The notes under the pieces: model-generated
Databases searched by the model: none
Told to the model about the DNA's origin: nothing
Seen by the model: only the letters and a program-made list of their open reading frames with translations
Translations under genes and position numbers: made by a program
Part shown: piece by piece, positions 8,012-16,116 of the stretch
Layout: every line of letters starts with the position of its first letter
How positions within the stretch are numbered: the first letter of the stretch is position 1
DNA from: JAWLCQ01 sp041687095
Lineage (GTDB): Bacteria > Planctomycetota > Phycisphaerae > SM23-33
NCBI GenBank assembly: GCA_041687095.1
Contig: JAWLCQ010000035.1
Coordinates: 1-35,958 of the forward strand
Direction of reading: 5' to 3'
DNA length: 35,958 bases

Positions 8012-8671
8012 ATGATCGATCTCCATACCCACACGCTGCTGTCCGACGGGGTCCTGATCCCCGCCGAGCACATCCGCCGCGCCGAGGTGCGGGGCTACCG
8101 CTTCCTGGGCATCGCCGACCACGCGGACCTGGCGACCATGAGCGGCATCATCCCCATCCTCGTCGAGGCCGCCCAACGCGAGAACGAACTCCGCCGCCTC
8201 ACCGTCATCCCCGGGATCGAACTCACGCACGTCCGCCCCGAGCACATCGCCGAAGCCACCCGCCGCGCCCGCTACCTGGGCGCGAAGTTCGTGATCGTCC
8301 ACGGCGAGACCCTCGCCGAACCCGTGATGCCCGGAACCAACCGCGCCGCCATCACCGCCGGGGCCGATATCCTCGCCCACCCCGGGCTGCTCAGCGAGGA
8401 GGACGCGGCCCTGGCGGCCGAGCGGGGCGTGAGGCTCGAACTCTCCGCCAAGGGCGGGCACTGCCTGACCAACGGCCACGTGGCGCAGATCGCCCGGGCG
8501 GTGGGGGCGAAGCTGCTCTTCGGGTCCGACGCGCACGAGCCCGGGCAGATGGTCGCCCGCGACCTCGCGGAGAACATCTGCCGCGGGGCCGGCCTCGATG
8601 ACGACGCCGTCGCCGCCCTGTTCCGCGACGCCGAGGCCTTCGCCCTCAAGCTCGCGGGGATGGTGGCCTGA
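8012..8671 (+). CDS. PHP-domain metal-dependent phosphoesterase
   Basis: A 219-residue single-domain PHP protein, with the usual metal-binding clusters in order: DLHTHT (residues 3-8), ADHAD near 36, GIELTH near 69, VHGET near 95, HPGLL near 126 and SDAHEP near 171. PHP proteins hydrolyse phosphoesters such as histinol-phosphate, nucleotides or DNA ends; the substrate cannot be read from the sequence. Histidinol-phosphatase activity is possible but unproven, as this protein is shorter than HisJ-type enzymes. GAGGA overlapping the rpoN stop (8001-8005) supports ATG 8012. The stop overlaps the next start by one base, so translation of the reductase is probably coupled. Confidence 0.88.
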   Translation: MIDLHTHTLLSDGVLIPAEHIRRAEVRGYRFLGIADHADLATMSGIIPILVEAAQRENELRRLTVIPGIELTHVRPEHIAEATRRARYLGAKFVIVHGETLAEPVMPGTNRAAITAGADILAHPGLLSEEDAALAAERGVRLELSAKGGHCLTNGHVAQIARAVGAKLLFGSDAHEPGQMVARDLAENICRGAGLDDDAVAALFRDAEAFALKLAGMVA

Positions 8672-9594
8672 TGACCCAGCACCGCTTCCCGCCCCACCGC
8701 GAACTCGGCCGCACCGGGTTCGTCGCGTCGCGGATCGGCATCGGCGACCTCGCCGACCGCAACGTGCCCCTCGACCAGTGCGTCGCCACCGTCCGCCGCG
8801 CCCTCGACGCCGGGTGCAACGTGATCGACACCGCCCCCGCCTACGAGAGCGGGTACAGCGAGCAGATCGTGGGCGAGGCGCTCCGCGGGCGGCGGGAGGG
8901 GATCTTCGTGATCGACAAGATCGACCACCTTCACGAGCCCGTCGCCCCGCAGATCGAGGGCAGCCTCCAGCGCCTGCAGATGGATCACACCGATGCGTTC
9001 GTGTTCCACGGGGTCTCGACGATGGACGACTGGCGGGCGCTGACGGGCGAGGGCGGCGGGTTCGAGCAGCTCGCCGCCTGCGCCCGCGCGGGCAAGACGC
9101 GCTTCCGCGGGGTCTCCTCGCACCACCCGGACGTGGTCCGCTCGGCCATCGAGTCGGGCCTGTGCGACCTCGTCCTGTTCGCCGTGGGCCCGTACTGCCA
9201 CCCGCGGTACGTCAGCGAGATGCTCCCCCTCGCCCGCGAGCGGGGCGTGGGGACGGTGTGCTTCAAGACCTTCGGGGCGGGCAAGCTGGTGGGGGACACC
9301 GTGGGCTACGGGGCCCCGCTCAAGCAGCGCCCGCGGGGGAAGATCAGCTCGGGGGGGACGGACGACACCGCCCCGGTCCTCCCACGCCTCGACCCCGGCG
9401 CGTGCGTCCGCTACACGCTCACGCACGACCCCGACGTCGCCCTGCTGGGCCTGAGCTTCCCCAACGAGCAGGACGCCGCCTGGGCCGCCGCCGCCGAGTT
9501 CACGCCCATGACCGAGGACGAACTCGCCGCCACCCGCGCCCTCGCCGCCGCCGCCATCCAGGACAAGGGCCCGGTCTGGTGGGACCCGGCGTAG
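8671..9594 (+). CDS. Aldo/keto reductase family oxidoreductase
   Basis: A 307-residue NAD(P)H-dependent (beta/alpha)8 barrel enzyme. Visible motifs are VIDTAPAYESGYSE near residue 51 (catalytic Asp and Tyr), the Lys of VIDKIDHL near 90 and FVFHG near 111 (catalytic His), so the Asp-Tyr-Lys-His tetrad is present. The natural substrate is unknown. The start overlaps the PHP stop (TGATG) and the N-terminus HRELGRTGFVASRIGIG matches the family. It probably forms a transcription unit with rpoN and the PHP gene. There is no clear terminator after it, only a purine-rich stretch. Confidence 0.9.
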   Translation: MTQHRFPPHRELGRTGFVASRIGIGDLADRNVPLDQCVATVRRALDAGCNVIDTAPAYESGYSEQIVGEALRGRREGIFVIDKIDHLHEPVAPQIEGSLQRLQMDHTDAFVFHGVSTMDDWRALTGEGGGFEQLAACARAGKTRFRGVSSHHPDVVRSAIESGLCDLVLFAVGPYCHPRYVSEMLPLARERGVGTVCFKTFGAGKLVGDTVGYGAPLKQRPRGKISSGGTDDTAPVLPRLDPGACVRYTLTHDPDVALLGLSFPNEQDAAWAAAAEFTPMTEDELAATRALAAAAIQDKGPVWWDPA

Positions 9595-9600
9595 GAAGGC

Positions 9601-9722
9601 GCCAGGGAGTAGGCACTAGGGAATAGGGACTAGGCAATAGGCGGAAGAGGCGGAAGGAGGGGAAGAGGCAGGAGGGGCGGAAGGGGCGAAGGAAGGGAAG
9701 AGAGAGGGGGGGAGTTGAGGGC
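9601..9722 (+). repeat. GAATAGGGACTAGG-type repeat and purine tract
   Basis: 9608-9641 has words AGGCACTAGGGAATAGGG and ACTAGGCAATAGG. 9642-9722 is nearly pure G and A (GGAAGAGGCGGAAGG-like units). It lies between the reductase and the next promoter. No gene is present. Confidence 0.55.
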
Positions 9723-9733
9723 TGGGTCCCCGG

Positions 9734-9760
9734 TTGTCGGCTTCGTCCCGACGCTATGAT
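9734..9760 (+). promoter_or_regulatory. Possible promoter of the pterin dehydratase gene
   Basis: TTGTCG (9734-9739) and TATGAT (9755-9760, 5/6) are 15 nt apart. The start codon is 50 nt downstream behind a strong GGAGGTGA site (9800-9807), so this gene uses an ordinary 5' leader. Confidence 0.4.
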
Positions 9761-9810
9761 TAGGGGACGGGGCGATTCCGCCCGTGCATCCGGTACACCG
9801 GAGGTGACGC

Positions 9811-10149
9811 ATGACCCAACTGTGCGAGAAAAGCTGCAAAGCCTGCCGCGGAGATCTGCCCGCACTCAAGGGCGACCAGTTGCAGGGGTACCTGAACCAG
9901 ATCGAGGGCTGGGAAGTCATCGCCGAGCGGCGGATCCGCAAGGAGTGGAAGTTCCCCGACTTCGCCGCCGCCATGGCCTTCGCCAACCGCATCGGGGACC
10001 TCGCCGAGCAGGAGAACCACCACCCCGACGTGTGCTTCGGATGGGGCAAGGCGAGCGTCGAACTCTCCACCCACAAGGTCCACGGGCTCACCGAGGGCGA
10101 CTTCATCCTCGCGGCCAAGATCGATCGCCTCGATCCCCAGGCCCGCTGA
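9811..10149 (+). CDS. phhB: 4a-hydroxytetrahydrobiopterin dehydratase
   Basis: Pterin-4a-carbinolamine dehydratase, which regenerates the pterin cofactor of aromatic amino-acid hydroxylases. The 112 residues match the family length. The active-site signature ENHHPD covers residues 68-73 (His70 and His71), followed by VELSTHKVHGLTEGDF with the third conserved His. A Cys-rich N-terminus (CEKSCKAC) precedes the core and could be a small metal-binding addition. GGAGGTGA lies just ahead of the ATG. No phenylalanine hydroxylase gene is seen nearby. Related dehydratases also occur without a hydroxylase, where the role is less clear. Confidence 0.92.
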   Translation: MTQLCEKSCKACRGDLPALKGDQLQGYLNQIEGWEVIAERRIRKEWKFPDFAAAMAFANRIGDLAEQENHHPDVCFGWGKASVELSTHKVHGLTEGDFILAAKIDRLDPQAR

Positions 10150-10163
10150 CCTTCCGATCAGAG

Positions 10164-10335
10164 AAGCAGGGATGCAGGGGATGGGAGGGGAGTGTTCGTG
10201 TACGCTCGACGCCTGCCCGCGATCCTGCGCTTTCCGCACGCACGGGTGGTTCGTGAAGAAGCACAGAGCCGCAAACGGACACCGAACGTGAAGGATTCCT
10301 CTTCCCCATCCCCTGCATCCCCTGCATCCCTGCTT
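10164..10335. repeat. Perfect 17-bp inverted repeat between phhB and rsgA
   Basis: AAGCAGGGATGCAGGGG (10164-10180) has its exact complement at 10319-10335, with further partial copies of GGATGCAGGGGAT alongside. The 138-nt centre has no recognisable gene. It lies between the 3' ends of convergent genes and may act as a bidirectional termination or repeat element. Confidence 0.7.
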
Positions 10336-10355
10336 GTTTCCTCGGGGCGCCGGGC

Positions 10356-11483
10356 CTACGTCAGCCCGTCGAGGAGGCGGAGGTAGCTCTCGTAGCGGCG
10401 GGGGAGGATGGCGCCGTTCTCGACGGCGAGCTGGACGGCGCAGTCGGGCTCGTGGGTGTGGGTGCAGTCGTTGAAGCGGCAGTAGGGGGCGAAGGGCTCG
10501 AACTCGGGGAAGTACCAGGGGAGTTCGGCGGCGTCGAGCTGGACGCCCAGTTCGCGGACGCCCGGGGTGTCCACGAGGATGCCCCCTCCGGGCAGGTCGT
10601 AGACGACCGAGGCGGTGGTGGTGTGGCGGCCGCGCTGGTCCTTGTCGCGGACGGTGCGGGTGGCGGCGGAGGCGGAGGGGATGAGGGCGTTGACGAGGGT
10701 GGTCTTTCCCACGCCCGAGGCCCCGGCGAGGACGGATCGCTTGTCGCGGAGGGAGGCGGCGAGTTCCTCGATGCCCTCGCCCGTGGCCCCCGACGCCAGA
10801 TGGATCTCGACGCCCAGGTCCGCGATGTCGGACAGGACCTGCGGGTCGGGCGGGGTGAGGTCGATCTTGGTCACCACGAGGACGGGGGCGAGTTCGCCGC
10901 GTTCGGCGATGATGAGGAAGCGGTCCACGAGCCCGTGGCGGAAGGGGGGCGACTGGGTGGAGGCGACGATCAGCAGCACGTCCATGTTGGCGACGATGAT
11001 CTTGTCGAAGCTCTCGGTGGCGTAGGGGTCGTTGCGTTTGGCGGAGCGGGGCTGGGGGCGTGCGAGGCCGCTGTCGCGCGGGGCGCGGGCGAGGACCATG
11101 CCATCCGCCCGGACCTTGTCGGCCTCGACGTCCCCCGTGGCGTTCTCGGGGCGGGTGAGGGCGACGGTGACGTTGTCCCCCACGGCGAGGGGGGTGGAGC
11201 CCTCGGGGGCGCGGAAGGTCTTGGCGATTCCGCAGAGCAGTTCCTCCCCGTCGGGCAGGCGGACGGCGACTCCGCCGGGGAAGTGCCCCACGATCATGCC
11301 CTCGATCTTGGGCAGGTCCTCGAGGTTCTCCTCGGGGGCTTCGAGGCGTTCGGCGGGGAGCTTGACGGAGCGCTGGGTGAGGCGCTGGCGGACGGGGGCG
11401 CGATCCTTGTAGCGCCCCCCCGACTGGTACTGCTGGTGCCAGTCGCTCCGCCGATGCTCGGATTTGCCTTTGCGCTTGGCCAT
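10356..11483 (-). CDS. rsgA: Ribosome small-subunit GTPase RsgA
   Basis: A circularly permuted GTPase that helps late 30S maturation. The 375 residues carry an extended basic N-terminus (about 75 residues), an OB fold, then G4 VTKIDL near 206, G1 GASGVGKTTLVNAL near 254 and G3 DTPGVREL near 306, which is the permuted order diagnostic of RsgA. The C-terminal zinc-binding motif CRFNDCTHTHEPDC is present near 330-345. The ATG at 11483 overlaps the TAA of the upstream permease gene by one base, so the two are co-transcribed and probably translationally coupled, though no functional link is known. Confidence 0.95.
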   Translation of the reverse strand: MAKRKGKSEHRRSDWHQQYQSGGRYKDRAPVRQRLTQRSVKLPAERLEAPEENLEDLPKIEGMIVGHFPGGVAVRLPDGEELLCGIAKTFRAPEGSTPLAVGDNVTVALTRPENATGDVEADKVRADGMVLARAPRDSGLARPQPRSAKRNDPYATESFDKIIVANMDVLLIVASTQSPPFRHGLVDRFLIIAERGELAPVLVVTKIDLTPPDPQVLSDIADLGVEIHLASGATGEGIEELAASLRDKRSVLAGASGVGKTTLVNALIPSASAATRTVRDKDQRGRHTTTASVVYDLPGGGILVDTPGVRELGVQLDAAELPWYFPEFEPFAPYCRFNDCTHTHEPDCAVQLAVENGAILPRRYESYLRLLDGLT

Positions 11484-12358
11484 TAGAGTAGACCGAAGAG
11501 GTCGGCCGCCACCACCGCCGCCGACAGCAGGACCACCAGCGTGAACCACCGCCGGATCCGCTTGGCCTGGAGGCGATCGCACAGCCACGCCCCGAATTGT
11601 ACGCCCAGCGAACTGCCCACGAGCAGCGACATCGCCAGCCAGAGGCTCACGTGTCCGTCGAGGGAGTGATCGATGGTCCCGGCGATGGAGCTGAAGAGGA
11701 CCACGCCCAGCGAGGTCCCGATGGCCTGGTGCGTGGGGAGCCCGACGACCAGCAGCAGCAGGGGCATGAACAGCACGCCCCCGCCGATCCCGAGCATCCC
11801 CTTGGCGATCCCGATGATGATCCCGACCGCCAGCAGGCCGGGGATGGAGACCATCGCCAGCTTCGCCGTCCGCAGGTTCACCCGCGGGCCCAGGGGCAGG
11901 CGCTGCAGCAGGCTGCGCGTCCGCCGCGCGTCCTCCGACCCCCTCGCCACCAGCCACGCCGTCACCATCAGCAGCACGAGGTACAGGATCAGGATCCCCT
12001 GGTCAAACCCCGCCTCCCCCAGCCGGGCCTTGAGCCCCCCGTGCGCCCATCCGCCCAGGAACGCCCCGAGGATCGCCCCCGCCCCGATGTACACCATGCT
12101 GTACAGCTCGACGTTCTTCGACCGCATGTGCCGCAGCGTCCCCGCCGTGCCCGTCCCGATCGTGAAACTCAGCGAACTGCCCACGACCACCGAAGGGTCC
12201 ACGCGCAGCAGCACCATCAGCAGGGGGTTGAGCAGGAACGCCCCCCCCACGCCGAACAGGCCCGTGAGGATTCCGATCACGCCCCCCAGACCAACCAGCA
12301 CCAGCAGCAGCAGCGGACCATCCGGCAGGACCGGACTGAGTTCGTTCAACGGGATCAT
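11483..12358 (-). CDS. TSUP/TauE-SafE family sulfite or organosulfur permease
   Basis: A 291-residue integral membrane protein with about eight hydrophobic segments. The two-fold repeated family motif is visible as LTGLFGVGGAFLLNPLLM near residue 34 and AKGMLGIGGGVLFMPLLL in the second half. Members move sulfite, sulfoacetate, taurine breakdown products or other small anions; which one cannot be told. ATG 12358 is preferred over the longer frame starting at 12529 because the protein family begins at MIPLNE and a GGAGGAAGG site lies 12-20 nt ahead. A sulfatase gene is about 13 kb away, so a shared sulfur role would be speculation. Confidence 0.88.
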   Translation of the reverse strand: MIPLNELSPVLPDGPLLLLVLVGLGGVIGILTGLFGVGGAFLLNPLLMVLLRVDPSVVVGSSLSFTIGTGTAGTLRHMRSKNVELYSMVYIGAGAILGAFLGGWAHGGLKARLGEAGFDQGILILYLVLLMVTAWLVARGSEDARRTRSLLQRLPLGPRVNLRTAKLAMVSIPGLLAVGIIIGIAKGMLGIGGGVLFMPLLLLVVGLPTHQAIGTSLGVVLFSSIAGTIDHSLDGHVSLWLAMSLLVGSSLGVQFGAWLCDRLQAKRIRRWFTLVVLLSAAVVAADLFGLL

Positions 12359-12583
12359 GCCGCCGTGCCCTTCCTCCGCTTGCCCGCCCAACGCGCGCGC
12401 AGGCGGCCCGCGGCGACATCCACCATCACGCCCCAGGCCATGGGCAATCCCAAAGCCAGGGAGACTTCCACTAAGGTTCTCCAGGTCTCTGACATAGCTG
12501 TTGTCTGCTTCTCCTTGATCCGTCCACACTAGGGACTCGCCCCCGCAAACGCAAGGGCATGGGGCGAAGCGCCCGTTTCCGCT

Positions 12584-12613
12584 TTGCGGTCACCGGCGCG
12601 GCTGGGGTAAGCT
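12584..12613 (+). promoter_or_regulatory. Possible promoter of the AEC permease
   Basis: TTGCGG (12584-12589), 18 nt, then TAAGCT (12608-12613) within GGTAAGCT. The ATG follows 13 nt after the -10 with no Shine-Dalgarno. It is the same arrangement as at rpoN and tyrA. Confidence 0.4.
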
Positions 12614-12626
12614 CTGTTGCTTCCCC

Positions 12627-13568
12627 ATGGACGTATACGCCAAACTGATCTACTTCGTCGTGGACCTCGTCCTCCCGCTGGGGGTGGGGTATGCGCTGCG
12701 GCGGTGGCGGGCGGTGCCCGAGCGCTGGATCGACCGCGCCATGCTGTGGGACCTCGTCGTCCTCGGGACGTTCCTGGCGCTGGTGAGCTTCTGGGGCCTG
12801 TCGTTCCGCACCGACCTGCTCTGGCTGCCCGTGCTGGGCGTGATCATGCAGGTCCTGCCCGGGCTCGTGGGGGCCTACCGCGCCCGCCGGCCGCACCTCG
12901 ACGCCCTGGAGCGCGGCAGCTTCGTCATGTCCACCATGCTCTCCAACCGCGGGGTGGTGGGCACGCTCACGGTGTTCATCCTGTACGGGGACACGGGGTT
13001 CGCGTACGCGCAGCTCGTGATGCTGCTGGCCCCGGTGGTGCTGTACCTGTTCTGCTTCCCGATGGCGAGGCGGTACCAGGCGGAGCACGCGGGCGTGGCG
13101 GGCGAGCAGCGGGGGCTGCTGTCGCTGCTGCTGGACGTGAAGCAGATCCCCGTGCTGGGCCTGTTGGCGGGGGCGTTGCTGAACGCCGGGGGCATCGAGC
13201 GGCCCGGGACGGTGCAGGAGCTTTTCGCCCCCGTGATGCACGTGTTCCTGTGGGGCACGACGATCCCGATCGGATACTCGATGGAGTTCGGAAAGATGCG
13301 CCGATACCTGGGGACGGTGGGGGAGCTGATCGCCGTGAAGTTCGCCCTCACCCCGCTGGCGACGTGGGGGCTGGGCTGGGCGGTGGGGCTGCGGGGGGAC
13401 GTGCTGGCGGCGCTGGTGATCCTGGCGGCCGCCCCGACGGCGCTGAACGCGGTGATCACGGCCCGCCTGCACGGGCTCAACGTGCACCTGGCGGCGGCGG
13501 CGTTCTTCCTGACGACCATCGCCTACTTCGCCCTCGTTCTGCCGGTGATCCTGCTGCTGGCGGGATGA
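12627..13568 (+). CDS. AEC (auxin efflux carrier) family transporter
   Basis: A 313-residue protein with about ten hydrophobic segments in the AEC layout (5+5). Characteristic stretches are FVMSTMLSNRGVVGTLTVF near residue 98 and IPVLGLLAGALLNAGGI near 173, which resemble the first helices of each half in bacterial malate/auxin-type permeases. The substrate is unknown; bacterial members carry malate, malonate and other carboxylates. It is transcribed divergently from the TSUP gene across a 268-nt gap. A hairpin (13569-13594; GGGGATTTCGG pairing with CCGAATCCCC, one bulge) follows the stop and may be its terminator. Confidence 0.85.
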   Translation: MDVYAKLIYFVVDLVLPLGVGYALRRWRAVPERWIDRAMLWDLVVLGTFLALVSFWGLSFRTDLLWLPVLGVIMQVLPGLVGAYRARRPHLDALERGSFVMSTMLSNRGVVGTLTVFILYGDTGFAYAQLVMLLAPVVLYLFCFPMARRYQAEHAGVAGEQRGLLSLLLDVKQIPVLGLLAGALLNAGGIERPGTVQELFAPVMHVFLWGTTIPIGYSMEFGKMRRYLGTVGELIAVKFALTPLATWGLGWAVGLRGDVLAALVILAAAPTALNAVITARLHGLNVHLAAAAFFLTTIAYFALVLPVILLLAG

Positions 13569-13610
13569 GGGGATTTCGGTTTTGCCGAATCCCCGCTCTC
13601 CCCCTTCGGG

Positions 13611-13616
13611 TACAAC
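13611..13616 (+). promoter_or_regulatory. -10 box of the lipoprotein gene
   Basis: TACAAC within GGTACAAC ends 7 nt before ATG 13624, with no Shine-Dalgarno in between. No good -35 is visible. A leaderless mRNA is suggested. Confidence 0.35.
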
Positions 13617-13623
13617 TGTGTCC

Positions 13624-14217
13624 ATGCGAGACCCCATGCGATCCTTCATGCTGCTGCTGATTCCCGCAGCGATGCTGCTCGGTGCGTGCAACGGGACGGG
13701 CCCGCTGGCGACGGACCCGCCGCCCGACCGGGCGTTCGAGCACTTCCTCGTCCGGTTCAAGCAGGACGGGCAGGTGGTCAAGCCCGCCGCCGACGGGACC
13801 GTCGCGCTCCGCCCCGCCCCCTTCGCGCTCGAGGTCGTCCTCCGCGAGTACGGGGAGGTCTTCGTGGCCGCCGCCGAGGCGCGGGGCGTGTGCGAGCGCC
13901 CCGTCGCCTTCGATGCCCCCGCCTCCCCGCCCCCGGGCGCGCTGGCGGTGGGGGAGGACCGGTGGGATCGCTGGTACGTGGTCAGTCCGAGCCTCTACCG
14001 CGGGTTCGACAGCATCAAGGAGGTCCGCAACGGACCGGTGCTGATGTTCGTCCTGGGCCGCAAGGACTTCCGGACCGCCGACACGCCCGAAGGCCCCGCG
14101 AGCCTGGAAACCCTGCGGGGGCGCGAGCTGTACCTGGTGGTCGCAAGTACCGAGTGGTCCGCCCCGGGGCGAAGGGCGGAGACGAAGCGGCAGTGCTACC
14201 GCGTGTGCTTCCGGTAG
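13624..14217 (+). CDS. Lipoprotein of unknown function
   Basis: A 197-residue protein with a short basic N-terminus, a hydrophobic stretch (LLLIPAAMLLG) and the lipobox LLGAC, so it is expected to be lipidated at the Cys and held on a membrane facing the periplasm. The mature part has predicted beta-strand character (FLVRFKQDGQVV, FALEVVLREYGEVFVAA, LYLVVAST) and four Cys residues besides the lipid one. No family is recognised. ATG 13636 is an alternative start four codons in. Upstream is the AEC permease (55 nt away). It is probably separately transcribed, given the -10 box just ahead. Confidence 0.75.
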   Translation: MRDPMRSFMLLLIPAAMLLGACNGTGPLATDPPPDRAFEHFLVRFKQDGQVVKPAADGTVALRPAPFALEVVLREYGEVFVAAAEARGVCERPVAFDAPASPPPGALAVGEDRWDRWYVVSPSLYRGFDSIKEVRNGPVLMFVLGRKDFRTADTPEGPASLETLRGRELYLVVASTEWSAPGRRAETKRQCYRVCFR

Positions 14218-14334
14218 GCGAAGGGAGGGACGCCTCCGCGGCCGCGTCGTTGGAGCGCCCCCATCGCGGCGGGGACCGCCGCGACCGAAGCGCCGCCATA
14301 ACGCTGTCGCGGAGACGTTCTGCTCGTTCCGGGA

Positions 14335-14360
14335 CGTTGGGGGTCAGGAGACCCCCAACG
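14335..14360. repeat. Hairpin repeat H3, copy 1
   Basis: CGTTGGGGGTC (14335-14345), loop AGGA, then the exact complement (14350-14360). Copies occur at 33676-33701 (same stem, inverted loop) and 33847-33872, where the stem is CGCCGGGGGTC with matching changes in the other arm. Flanking bases 14255-14334 also resemble the inverse of 33702-33800, so the repeat is larger than the hairpin. Confidence 0.8.
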
Positions 14361-14468
14361 CACGCGTTTGAGGCGTTGCACGCGCTTGAGGCGTTGCACG
14401 CGTTTGAGGCGTTGCACGCGTTTGAGGCGTTGCACGCGCTCGGGGCGTCGCACGCGATTGAGGCGTCG
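14361..14468. repeat. Six tandem 18-bp units, CACGCGTTTGAGGCGTTG
   Basis: Six units follow the H3 hairpin without a gap. The first four differ only at one T/C; the last two carry a few changes. They stop six bases before the end of the nfo coding region. Both strands are open (repeating RLRRCT or QRLKRV), but there is no start or ribosome site, so it is not taken as coding. It is not a CRISPR array, as there are no spacers. Confidence 0.9.
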
Positions 14469-14474
14469 CACGCC

Positions 14475-15335
14475 CTACGGTTGCGTGCCCGAAGGCCTTG
14501 AGGCGAGGCCGCGGATCGTGGCGGCGTTGCGGGCGTCCCAGTCGGTTCCGTGCTCGTCGAGGCCCTTGGGCGTTTCGAGGATCAGGGGCAGGTCGGCGAG
14601 GGCGGGGTGGTTCACCAGGGCGGCGAACCCCTCGGGCCCGATGCACCCGTGCCCAATGTGCTCGTGGCGGTCGCGGCGCGATCCCAGGGGGCACTTCGAG
14701 TCGTTCAGGTGTACCGCCCGCAGGCGGTCCAACCCGACCGCGTCGTCCAGCGCCCGCACCATGCGGTCGCACCCGTCGGGCGTGCGGAAGTCGTAGCCCG
14801 CCGCGAAGACGTGGCAGGTGTCGAGGCACACGCCCACCCGCCGCGACCCGGCGGCCGCGATGATGGCGGCGAGTTCCTCGAAGCTCGCCCCCAGGATGGA
14901 CCCGGCCCCGGCCATCGTTTCGAGGAGCACGTGCGTGCAGTTGGGGACGTCGTCCAGCGCCGCTCGGACCCCGGCGGCGATGCGGGCGATGCCCTCGGGG
15001 CGGTCGGGGTGCGAGCCGGGATGCAGGACGAGGTACTCGACGCCCAGGCGGCCGCACCGGGAGAGGTCCTCGCGGAGGGCGGTGAGGCTGCGGAGGCGGA
15101 CGTCGTCGCTGCCGGCGAGGTTGAGGAGGTAGGGGGCGTGGGCGACGATGGGCGTGATGCCCCCCCCGCGGCGGGCGGCGAGGAAGCGATGGACGGCGTC
15201 GTCGGAGAGTTCGGGGGCCTTCCACTGCCGCTGGTTGCGCAGGAACAGGGCGACCGTCTGGAATCCGTACGCCTCCGCCGATTCCAGGGCCCGCTCCAGT
15301 CCTCCAGCAATGCTCAGATGGGCGCCCAGTCGCAT
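14475..15335 (-). CDS. nfo: Endonuclease IV (AP endonuclease)
   Basis: Cuts DNA 5' to abasic sites in base-excision repair. The 286 residues match the family. All three-zinc ligand motifs are visible: AHAPYLLNLA near residue 66, VLHPGSH near 105, LLETMAGAGS near 139, CLDTCHVFAAGYD near 174 (Asp and His), AVHLNDSK near 210, DRHEHIGHG near 225 (Asp and His) and ILETPKG near 256. ATG 15335 matches the conserved MRLGAHLSIAGG start; the frame is open further upstream but without similarity. It is flanked on both sides by repeat clusters. Confidence 0.95.
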   Translation of the reverse strand: MRLGAHLSIAGGLERALESAEAYGFQTVALFLRNQRQWKAPELSDDAVHRFLAARRGGGITPIVAHAPYLLNLAGSDDVRLRSLTALREDLSRCGRLGVEYLVLHPGSHPDRPEGIARIAAGVRAALDDVPNCTHVLLETMAGAGSILGASFEELAAIIAAAGSRRVGVCLDTCHVFAAGYDFRTPDGCDRMVRALDDAVGLDRLRAVHLNDSKCPLGSRRDRHEHIGHGCIGPEGFAALVNHPALADLPLILETPKGLDEHGTDWDARNAATIRGLASRPSGTQP

Positions 15336-15493
15336 GATTGCCCCAGTGTAGGCGATCGGAAGCGGATTGCGGCGCTCGACTTTCGGGCGGAACCAGCGGG
15401 CGCGATGATTCCCCGGGGCCCCACCGAAGACCGGCCATCGTGCTCCGCGGTGCAGCGCGGGGCTTGAAGAAGAGGCTTGGCATCCGAACCTCC

Positions 15494-15781
15494 CCACCGG
15501 CCCCGTGCCGGTGGAAGGCGGCTATTGACTACTCGCAGGCCCCCACGGGTCTCCTTCTCCTTCTTCTCCTTTTCCCCACCGACCCCGCGTCGGTGGTTCA
15601 AACGGCTCTCGACTACGGCGGGGGCGCGGGCCCGCGGTTCGTCCGCGCCGGTTGGCGGTCGCGTAGTAGGGGAGCCGGCTTACCACCGACGCGGGGTCGG
15701 TGGGGAGCAGGAGAAGGAGAGGGATGGGAGGGAACCGCCGCTGTAGTTGATAGTCGCTTACCACCGGCACGGGGCCGGTGG
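15494..15781 (+). repeat. Composite hairpin-repeat cluster, copy A
   Basis: Four hairpins with 8-bp stems and 5-nt loops stand at 15494-15514 and 15761-15781 (CCACCGGC stems) and at 15576-15596 and 15683-15703 (CCACCGAC stems). The A-to-G stem change is always matched in the partner arm. Between them lie conserved words such as GGCTATTGACTAC and TTCAAACGGCTCTCGACTAC. The second half is roughly the inverse of the first. A copy in opposite orientation is at 27774-28061. No gene is seen in the gap 15336-16116. Confidence 0.85.
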
Positions 15782-15900
15782 GGAGAAGAAGAGGCAAGCG
15801 CCGCGGGGCAGGGGAGGGGAAAGGCAAGCGTCGTAGTCAACAGGGGGCCGGTGGGCAGAGGGAGCCCCCAACGCGCCTGGGGTTCGACAGGACCCTTTTC

Positions 15901-15934
15901 TTCACGCCTTCGCCGCCGTTTGCGAAGGCGTGAA
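15901..15934. repeat. Hairpin repeat H1, copy 1
   Basis: TTCACGCCTTCGC (15901-15913) and its exact complement (15922-15934) enclose an 8-nt loop, followed by CGGTT. Copies with the same design are at 20570-20603, 29359-29392 and, with compensatory changes, 27698-27731. Confidence 0.85.
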
Positions 15935-16116
15935 CGGTTCCGAAAATCGCTTGCCTCCGGGCCTTGCAAAACCCTACGTTGGAGGGGATACTACACGGCT
16001 CACTGTACGAATCGTAAGTGTAACGTATACCGGCCGATGGAGGGCGGGCGCGACCGTCCGCCGCCACGGCGCATGTGGGACACCCCATCTGAGTGTTCCG
16101 GCAGCGAGGAGACGCC

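Noticed and set aside
6425..8536. 703-codon minus-strand frame across rpoN and the PHP gene
   Set aside because: Antisense shadow of well-recognised genes with low-complexity translation and no ribosome site.
14361..14468. Tandem array as a CRISPR
   Set aside because: Units of 18 bp follow each other without spacers and no cas gene is present.
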